A stretch of 11,286 bases of DNA, from positions 57,330 to 68,615 of the forward strand of contig VBKY01000143.1 in NCBI GenBank assembly GCA_005879255.1, read 5' to 3'. Shown piece by piece: positions 6,819 to 11,286 of this stretch; the stretch's first letter is position 1, and every line of letters starts with the position of its first letter. Made by a program: the position numbers and the translations under genes. The DNA is from Deltaproteobacteria bacterium. Its GTDB lineage: Bacteria; Desulfobacterota_B; Binatia; UBA9968. The notes below the pieces were generated by a model. That model did no database searches and was not told the origin of the DNA. It worked only from the letters and a program-made list of their open reading frames with translations.

Positions 6819-8057
6819 ATGGGCGTGATAGGCAAACTTCGGTGTCCGAAGTGTGGGCATGAGCCAGCTTCCAGAACGGTTTTTCAATGTCCGGATTGCC
6901 GAAGCGTTTTCGAAGTCAACGTCGAGGTCGGCGATCTCACACGAATGGACTTCGATGCGATGCGGCAAAGCCGCGATCAATCGATCTGGCGCTGGTTCGA
7001 TTTCTTCCCGGTCGCGGATCGATCGTCCATTGTATCACTAGGTGAAGGAAACACGCCGCTGATAAACGCCAAGCGACTCGGAGAAAGGCTTGGTGTTCCG
7101 CATCTCTACTTGAAAAACGATACGGTTTTGCCGACGGGTTCGTTAAAGGATCGCAGCAATAGTGTAGGTATTTCGGTGGCAAAGGAGCTTGGCTTTACCA
7201 CCGCGACGGTAATTTCAACGGGAAATGCTGCGGCTTCGGTTGCCGCGTATTCAGCTGCCGCCGGAATGAAAAGCATTGTCATGGTGCCATCGGGAACGGC
7301 GCAATCAAAAATTGTTCAGGCCCGCGCCTACGGCGCGACGGTGATCGTCGTCTACGGCGACTTCGATAACGAAGTAGCGAAGCTCTACAAAGCGGCAGTG
7401 CAAGAATTCGGCTGGTACGATTGTCTATCGTCAAACCCGTATCGTGACGAAGGGAAAAAATCTTACGCCTACGAAATGGTCGATCAGCTGGATGGGGGAA
7501 TCCCGGATTGGGTGATTCATCCAACCGCCGGCGGCACCGGCATCTACGCCATGTGGAAAGGATACCAGGAGTTCTTATCGCTTGGCTGGATTGATCGCGC
7601 GCCGAAACTTGTCGCAGCACAGAGCGAAGCGGCCGCGCCGATTGTCGCTGCATTCGAAAGGGAACTGAACGATGTCGAGCCTATGGTCGCGCGCGAAACC
7701 GTTGCCGAGAGTATTCAGGTCGGCAATCCGGTGTCGCTCGGTTGGCGCGCGCTGGCTGCATTGCGCGAGTCGAATGGGACCGCAGTTGCTCTAAGTGATA
7801 CAGAGATTCTCGAAGCTCAAGCGCTCACCGGCAGCCTTGCCGGAATCTTCGCCGAGCCTGCCGCAGCGACTTCTGTCGCCGCAGCAAAGAAAATGCGCGA
7901 TGACGGAGTGATCGGCGTCGATGATATCGTCGTCTGCAATCTCACCGGCCATGGTTTGAAGCAGCCGGAGGCGATTCGACTCTCGGAGAAAGAGTTCGCG
8001 CCGATTGCGCCGACATTAGAGGCGCTTCGGGAGCAAATCAAAAGTTCCGAGAAATAA
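6819..8057 (+). CDS. thrC: Threonine synthase (PLP-dependent) with N-terminal zinc ribbon
   Basis: Converts O-phospho-L-homoserine to L-threonine and phosphate, the last step of threonine synthesis, in the cytoplasm. Numbered from GTG 6777, a four-cysteine zinc ribbon (C23-x2-C26 and C38-x2-C41) opens the protein, as in many plant-like and bacterial threonine synthases. LGEGNTPL (88-95) follows, then the PLP-binding lysine in TGSLKDRSN (K124 within 120-128). The loop STGNAAASVAAYSA (147-160) and the PLP-phosphate glycine loop HPTAGGTG (248-255) come next, with LTGHGLKQP (389-397) near the C-terminus. Length (412 from ATG) suits the family. Two starts are possible: GTG 6777 and ATG 6819. I prefer ATG because it leaves the usual few residues before the zinc ribbon and avoids reading out of the TTGAAC repeat. 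Neither has a strong ribosome site (GGA at 6808-6810 lies 8 bases before the ATG). Related PLP enzymes such as cysteate synthase share these motifs, so a variant substrate is not fully excluded. Confidence 0.9.
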   Translation: MGVIGKLRCPKCGHEPASRTVFQCPDCRSVFEVNVEVGDLTRMDFDAMRQSRDQSIWRWFDFFPVADRSSIVSLGEGNTPLINAKRLGERLGVPHLYLKNDTVLPTGSLKDRSNSVGISVAKELGFTTATVISTGNAAASVAAYSAAAGMKSIVMVPSGTAQSKIVQARAYGATVIVVYGDFDNEVAKLYKAAVQEFGWYDCLSSNPYRDEGKKSYAYEMVDQLDGGIPDWVIHPTAGGTGIYAMWKGYQEFLSLGWIDRAPKLVAAQSEAAAPIVAAFERELNDVEPMVARETVAESIQVGNPVSLGWRALAALRESNGTAVALSDTEILEAQALTGSLAGIFAEPAAATSVAAAKKMRDDGVIGVDDIVVCNLTGHGLKQPEAIRLSEKEFAPIAPTLEALREQIKSSEK

Positions 8058-8096
8058 CTGAGGACTTAATTCTCTGATAGGTTGAACGCCCGCTTC

Positions 8097-8123
8097 TGTC
8101 ATATTTCAAAGTCCCATGTCATA
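8097..8123 (+). promoter_or_regulatory. TGTCATA direct repeat upstream of the toxin-antitoxin-like pair
   Basis: TGTCATA occurs at 8097-8103 and 8117-8123, starts 20 bases apart (about two helical turns), ending 34 bases before the first gene of the pair. Direct or inverted repeats at this spot are often autoregulatory operators in toxin-antitoxin modules. Here it is only a positional inference, and I could not define clear -35/-10 boxes. Confidence 0.25.
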
Positions 8124-8157
8124 GCCATCGAAGCTGAGAACCCGACGAGGATGCTCA

Positions 8158-8448
8158 ATGAAGCGCGAAAATAAAGTTCCCCGGTGGCTCCGACGGATGG
8201 ATCTCGTGAAAGCTGAGCTGAAAACCGTCCGATTCCCCCGTACGGCGGAAGAGGGATTCCGCCAGTGCGCCGAGCTATCCGAAACCGCGCGTCGTTGGTT
8301 CCGGGAGTCTATTCGAACCGAGCACCCGGGTGCCAGCGAGGAAAAGATCGAGAAAGAGCGCCGGCTGTTGCTCGCTCGCTTCTGTGCCGCTCAAGGGCGC
8401 CAGATAGCGAAATGGAAGAAAGAGCGTGAGCGATATTTCAGAGGGTAG
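8158..8448 (+). CDS. Small antitoxin-like protein (resembles Rv0078B-related antitoxins)
   Basis: The product is 96 residues and highly charged, with no signal or membrane segment. Its centre reads AELSETARRWFRESIRTEHP (39-58), then GASEEKIEKERRLLLARF (59-76): a helix with an ELS-x2-AR start, an R-x2-HP turn, and a helix rich in Glu/Arg. This is the layout I associate with small proteins encoded beside MenT/AbiEii-type nucleotidyltransferases, such as Rv0078B of Mycobacterium tuberculosis. That family link is recollection and needs a profile search. The start is supported by GAGG at 8147-8150, 7 bases before ATG 8158. The end overlaps the next gene by 23 bases, which implies co-transcription and translational coupling. 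The short basic N-terminus (MKRENKVPRWLRR) and basic tail could contact nucleic acid. Confidence 0.65.
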   Translation: MKRENKVPRWLRRMDLVKAELKTVRFPRTAEEGFRQCAELSETARRWFRESIRTEHPGASEEKIEKERRLLLARFCAAQGRQIAKWKKERERYFRG

Positions 8449-8977
8449 CACGCCCGAGCTTTTGAAACGTATCGTGGCTTGTTTTCGAAGCGAACGAGTT
8501 CGCTACGCGCTGATTGGAGCGTGGGCATTATCCGTATGGGGGACATCCCGAGCGACGAACGATGTGGATTTCTTGGTATTCGCGGACGAGGAGGAGCTAA
8601 GTCGCCTCAGTGACCGCGTCATCCGCGAGGGGTTCGAACTCGATGAAACATGGCTGAAATGGAATCCCCTGCTCAGAGGCTTCCAGGTTCGTTTCCAGTT
8701 CCGGGAAACCACCGTTGATGTGTTGCGCCGCCGTGATGAACACGATCGACAAATCTTCCAAAGGAAACGGAGGAGACGGATGGATGGACGCTACTACTGG
8801 CTCGTCTCTCCGGAAGACTTCATCATTCAAAAGCTAAAGGTTGGCCGGCCCAGAGACTTTGAGGACGCCCTTTCTGTTTTGGAACGATCCGGAAAAACGC
8901 TGAACAAACGATATTTGCAGCGCTGGGCCGACCGGACCGGCGTATCGGCAGAACTCCATTACATTCTTTCTCTGTGA
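8426..8977 (+). CDS. Nucleotidyltransferase of the AbiEii/MenT type, probable toxin
   Basis: The 183-residue product has the signature of a minimal nucleotidyltransferase: LIGAWALS (29-36), then SRATNDVDFLVF (41-52), with the metal-binding pair D46/D48. A third acidic residue, D98, lies in a beta strand (TTVDVL, 95-100). The later motif SPEDFIIQKLK (128-138) with RDFEDA (143-148) supplies conserved Lys and Asp residues typical of the AbiEii/DUF1814-like group. Members characterised as MenT toxins transfer nucleotides to the 3' end of tRNA and stop translation. Others in this wide superfamily have unknown roles, so toxicity is inference from motif and neighbour. GTG 8426 is the only reasonable start, with an AG-rich GAAGAAAGAG just upstream inside the preceding gene. 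All expected catalytic residues are present, so the protein looks intact. The basic run RKRRRR (113-118) could bind RNA. Confidence 0.75.
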   Translation: MSDISEGSTPELLKRIVACFRSERVRYALIGAWALSVWGTSRATNDVDFLVFADEEELSRLSDRVIREGFELDETWLKWNPLLRGFQVRFQFRETTVDVLRRRDEHDRQIFQRKRRRRMDGRYYWLVSPEDFIIQKLKVGRPRDFEDALSVLERSGKTLNKRYLQRWADRTGVSAELHYILSL

Positions 8978-8990
8978 ACTACGACCCATC

Positions 8991-9057
8991 AGGAGGTATT
9001 TTGCCTGAGAAAGGCAGCCAGATGTCGCTCGAAGCGGGAAAAGCGATACTACCCTAA
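8991..9057 (+). other. Possible 18-codon ORF with a perfect Shine-Dalgarno sequence
   Basis: AGGAGG (8991-8996) lies 4 bases before a TTG (9001), which opens MPEKGSQMSLEAGKAILP and ends at TAA (9055-9057). A small hairpin, TGCCT (9002-9006) with AGGCA (9012-9016), covers the start. It follows the nucleotidyltransferase stop by 13 bases on the same strand. It could be a leader-like peptide, the remnant of a lost gene, or chance. Confidence 0.2.
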
Positions 9058-9144
9058 CGTGAGCGCATTAGGGCGCGGACGTTCGATTTAGCCCTTCGAT
9101 CAAGAAAAGGACTGTCGGTCCATTTTGACTCGCCCCGTTATGTG

Positions 9145-9798
9145 TCAATTGCATCTGACCGGATATGTAAATCGTACTGGTTCTCTTTGGTAATTTTTAT
9201 TTGGATCAAAACACGGGATTAAGAATGGCCCAATATTAAGGCCTTTTTCGAGTTCCACCTTATACTGATCTATTCCAAACCAGTAATTGTGAGGGTCCAA
9301 CGGAGAATAGTTTCCCGGACGTTCCGCTCCGTAAACCACGAGGTAGTGGTAGTGTTGATTAAGAACTCTTCTCAGACCTCCACGGGCACCGCGTCGCCCT
9401 ATTGATCCAATCGTCTGTCCTCTCTTGATTTGATCTCCTTCCTTAACGACATGCTCATAGACGTGAAAATATTCCGTATAGATATCTGGTCTATCGATAT
9501 CGAGACCATGATGAATTCGAACGTGATAACCCGCACGCTCTCCGTAATGAACGAAAACAACGACCCCGTCTGCAGCAGCTACAATTTCATGACCTAAGTA
9601 GCCACGCCCGCCTATGGTTATACCGCTGTGTGCCCGTGTGTCTGTTGACAATAGATAGGAAATATTTGGCGGCGCGTTTGTCGGTGTTATGGTTCTCAAC
9701 CCCGGCACATTACAACCTGCAACGACAACAATTATGCCAAAAAAATATGGCACTAAGCTCGCCTGCTGTAACCCGATAAGAAATTCTAATGAGTTCAT
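9145..9798 (-). CDS. M23-like (LytM-type) putative lipoprotein with an altered metal site
   Basis: The 217-residue product has a hydrophobic N-terminus (about 13-28) ending in a lipobox, VVAGC (26-29 context, lipid-bearing C29). A LytM/M23 barrel follows: HSGITI (57-62), the core strand IVAAADGVVVF (72-82), HVRIHHG (92-98), YTEYFHV (107-113), the V-x-EGDQIKRGQTIGSIG strand (118-134) and HYH (149-151), matching the family's H-x-H. M23 enzymes are zinc endopeptidases that cut peptidoglycan cross-links. The usual first motif is H-x3-D; here position 61 is Thr, so one zinc ligand is missing and the protein may be non-catalytic or use another residue. The N-terminus has no Lys or Arg before the hydrophobic stretch, which is unusual for a lipoprotein signal. 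GC is clearly lower than in the neighbours (stretches of 32-47%), suggesting separate acquisition. An in-frame stop just upstream (TGA, two codons before) fixes ATG 9798 as the earliest start. Confidence 0.7.
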   Translation of the reverse strand: MNSLEFLIGLQQASLVPYFFGIIVVVAGCNVPGLRTITPTNAPPNISYLLSTDTRAHSGITIGGRGYLGHEIVAAADGVVVFVHYGERAGYHVRIHHGLDIDRPDIYTEYFHVYEHVVKEGDQIKRGQTIGSIGRRGARGGLRRVLNQHYHYLVVYGAERPGNYSPLDPHNYWFGIDQYKVELEKGLNIGPFLIPCFDPNKNYQREPVRFTYPVRCN

Positions 9799-9876
9799 AA
9801 CCGCTCATCGCTGAGGGGCATAATCAGGCTTACGTTGGTTTGAAAGCAGCGAATTGTTAAGGCCTGATTTTCGCTT

Positions 9877-11205
9877 TTACGGAAAAACGTCTGGACCAAA
9901 TCGTGCTTTGTTGTTCGAGATGACGGTATTGGACATAGTAAGAGACCCATCGTTAAACAAACCGCCACCGGCATCTTTGGCTCGATTCTCCGAGATTGTG
10001 CTATCTACGATGCTCAAATCCCCGGCGGGAGCGTTATGATTGCTGGCGTTGAATATTCCGCCGCCATCGTCGCCGGCTTTGTTACCCGAGATCGTGCTGT
10101 TCTCGATGGTGAAAGTGCCCCGGTTAAATATGCCACCACCCCGCTGAGCGGAGTTTTTCGAGATGGTGCTGTTGGCGATGCTCAAATCGCCCCCGGAGTT
10201 GCCCACGGCGAAAAGACGGAAGGTGTTCCCTTGGCCACGAATCCTGGCGCCATTACCTTCGATGTTACTGTTGGCGATGGTGACAGTGCCGGACTTATTG
10301 GATATCCCGCCACCCGAATTTTTCGAAATGGTGCTGTTAGTGATGGTGAGAGCGCCGGAATAATTGTAATAACAATAAACGCCACTGTAGTAATAGAAAG
10401 AGTAGTAATGGAAACAGAAGGGCCCAGTCTTGAAAGGACTCTGCGAGCTCGCACTGTTTCGTAAGACGAGGCCGCCGTTCGAGACGCCGGCGCCGTTTTT
10501 GTTACCTGAGATGGTGCTGTTCTCGATGGTGAGTGAGCCGTGGTTCGACACGCCATCACCCGTATTTCCGGAGATCGTGCTGTCTTGGATGGTGAGAGTG
10601 CCGTTATTAAATACGCCACCGCCATTGAAAGAAGACCCCCCGCTCAGATTCACATTCTGTAGTGCCAGGTCCCCGGAGTTGCCCACGGCGAAAAGACGGA
10701 AGGTGTTCCCTTGGCCACGAATCCTGGCGCCATTACCTTCGATAGTGATCTGACTGGTGATGAGAGGCAGACCGGTGGGTCCATAGGTGTTATCGTACTG
10801 AGCCCTGACACTTACGTTACCCTTTGTTGGCAGCACAATGGTATCGGGTCCGCTACCCGGCTCGCAGTCAGAGAAGAACGCAGCGTCGGCATTAGCATTG
10901 ACGATAGCCTCTATCAGCGAACACTGACCGTCCGGCCTGACGCGAGAATCTTTTGTGGTGACGGTGATGGTGGCGGCCGACGCCATTCCTTGCCAGAGGG
11001 CGAGCAACAGCGCGGCTCCGGCCAACGAGCGCGCCAGCTTTTGTTGTAGCGTGCTGCTTTGTAGCGATTCAGGAAAGATCGCCGCCAGCTCGCGGGAGCA
11101 CGCAATCTGACGTTGTAGCGTTCGCCGCGCGTTGCGAGGCAAAGCGCGCAGCTCCGCGTAGCAAACCGCAAAGCGGGGAAACAGTTCGCTACCGCTTCGT
11201 AGCAA
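9877..11205 (-). CDS. Secreted CSLREA-type right-handed parallel beta-helix protein
   Basis: Numbered from TTG 11205 (442 residues). A basic leader ending in LPRNARRTLQRQ (22-33) precedes a signal peptide with hydrophobic core LAGAALLLALW (61-71) and a likely cut after MASA (A77). The mature start ATITVTT and CSLIEA (95-100) match the CSLREA-type N-terminal region that heads many secreted beta-helix proteins. The rest consists of beta-helix turns of the form GGG-[IV]-x-N-x-G-x-[LF]-T-I-x-[ND]-S-T-I-S-x-N, about nine to ten copies, ending abruptly at residue 442. Such proteins are extracellular or surface solenoids, often adhesins or polysaccharide-related. No catalytic residues or anchor are identifiable, so function is unknown. 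Oddities are the 73-bp perfect duplication, a Tyr-rich insert (264-283) and in-frame microrepeats in the leader. The frame stays open with no ATG or GTG to the right edge (11286), so the true start may be TTG 11205, CTG 11208 or outside the window. Confidence 0.8.
   Translation of the reverse strand: MLRSGSELFPRFAVCYAELRALPRNARRTLQRQIACSRELAAIFPESLQSSTLQQKLARSLAGAALLLALWQGMASAATITVTTKDSRVRPDGQCSLIEAIVNANADAAFFSDCEPGSGPDTIVLPTKGNVSVRAQYDNTYGPTGLPLITSQITIEGNGARIRGQGNTFRLFAVGNSGDLALQNVNLSGGSSFNGGGVFNNGTLTIQDSTISGNTGDGVSNHGSLTIENSTISGNKNGAGVSNGGLVLRNSASSQSPFKTGPFCFHYYSFYYYSGVYCYYNYSGALTITNSTISKNSGGGISNKSGTVTIANSNIEGNGARIRGQGNTFRLFAVGNSGGDLSIANSTISKNSAQRGGGIFNRGTFTIENSTISGNKAGDDGGGIFNASNHNAPAGDLSIVDSTISENRAKDAGGGLFNDGSLTMSNTVISNNKARFGPDVFP
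10191..10263. repeat. 73-bp perfect direct repeat, copy A (inside the beta-helix gene)
   Basis: Identical to 10671-10743, displaced by exactly 480 bases (160 codons), so both copies are read in the same frame on the minus strand. The encoded segment is EGNGARIRGQGNTFRLFAV and flanking residues. This copy encodes about residues 315-339. Bases just outside differ (C at 10190 against T at 10670; T at 10264 against A at 10744). Confidence 0.95.
10671..10743. repeat. 73-bp perfect direct repeat, copy B (inside the beta-helix gene)
   Basis: Second copy of the repeat at 10191-10263. It encodes about residues 155-179, next to the CSLREA-type domain, where this kind of segment (TIEGNGARI) is expected. 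This copy is therefore probably the ancestral one, and copy A the insertion or conversion product. Confidence 0.95.
11044..11120. repeat. Three in-frame TTGTAGCG microrepeats in the leader of the beta-helix gene
   Basis: TTGTAGCG occurs at 11044-11051, 11059-11066 and 11113-11120, spaced 15 and 54 bases, both multiples of three. On the coding strand each gives [T/S]-L-Q. The segment between the outer copies (about 23 codons) separates the basic RTLQRQ from the KLARSLAG start of the signal core, as if a short stretch had been duplicated or inserted there. Confidence 0.6.
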
Positions 11206-11286
11206 CAGCTCTTTGAACCACGGCCCATGTCGTGTTTCCTCTAACTGTGAATCCCAGGCAGCGACGATGGTCCGATCGGGGTATGA

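Noticed and set aside
10914..11228. A minus-strand frame starting at ATG 11228 with 104 codons, overlapping the beta-helix leader.
   Set aside because: It is out of frame with the signal peptide and CSLREA-type region and shows Arg/Ser/Pro-rich shadow composition.
1..11286. The first 10 bases (CGATCGGACC) are the reverse complement of 11268-11277 near the right end, like terminal inverted repeats.
   Set aside because: The left copy lies inside a coding region, the match is short and built around the palindrome CGATCG, no transposase is present, and the right copy is not at the exact end.

Overview
The window looks like chromosome from a Gram-negative-type bacterium of moderate GC. Coding density is fairly high, Shine-Dalgarno sites are present, GTG and TTG starts occur, and there is a lipoprotein signal and a secreted beta-helix protein. 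Gene content (a fused FAD/Fe-S 2-hydroxyacid dehydrogenase, a stand-alone ComEA-type protein, a VanZ-like protein, threonine synthase) and small intergenic repeats resemble uncultured soil lineages around the former Deltaproteobacteria. No marker gene is present, so I do not assign a taxon.

Layout. Bases 1-169 (minus) hold the start of a membrane protein that runs off the left edge and resembles the N-terminus of membrane sensor kinases or cyclases. Bases 170-1019 are a gene-poor, partly AT-rich gap. Bases 1023-3917 (plus) encode a 964-residue GlcD/GlcF-type fusion dehydrogenase. A small secreted helix-hairpin-helix protein (4023-4439, minus) follows, with a textbook intrinsic terminator. Next is a 443-residue membrane protein (4662-5993, minus) that I read as three tandem VanZ-like units. 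It is divergent from an unrecognised 168-residue protein (6137-6643, plus) that may be translated from a leaderless mRNA. Threonine synthase (6819-8057, plus) comes next.

The right part is more accessory in character. Two overlapping plus-strand genes (8158-8977) look like a toxin-antitoxin module: a small antitoxin-like protein resembling Rv0078B and an AbiEii/MenT-type nucleotidyltransferase. Two minus-strand genes follow: an AT-richer M23-like lipoprotein with an altered metal site (9145-9798), and a secreted CSLREA-type beta-helix protein (from about 11205 down to 9877). The latter carries a perfect 73-bp internal duplication, a tyrosine-rich insert and in-frame microrepeats. Its reading frame stays open to the right edge.

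The genes do not form one pathway. The only pair that clearly works together is the putative toxin-antitoxin module. No RNA genes, CRISPR arrays, transposases or attachment sites were found.
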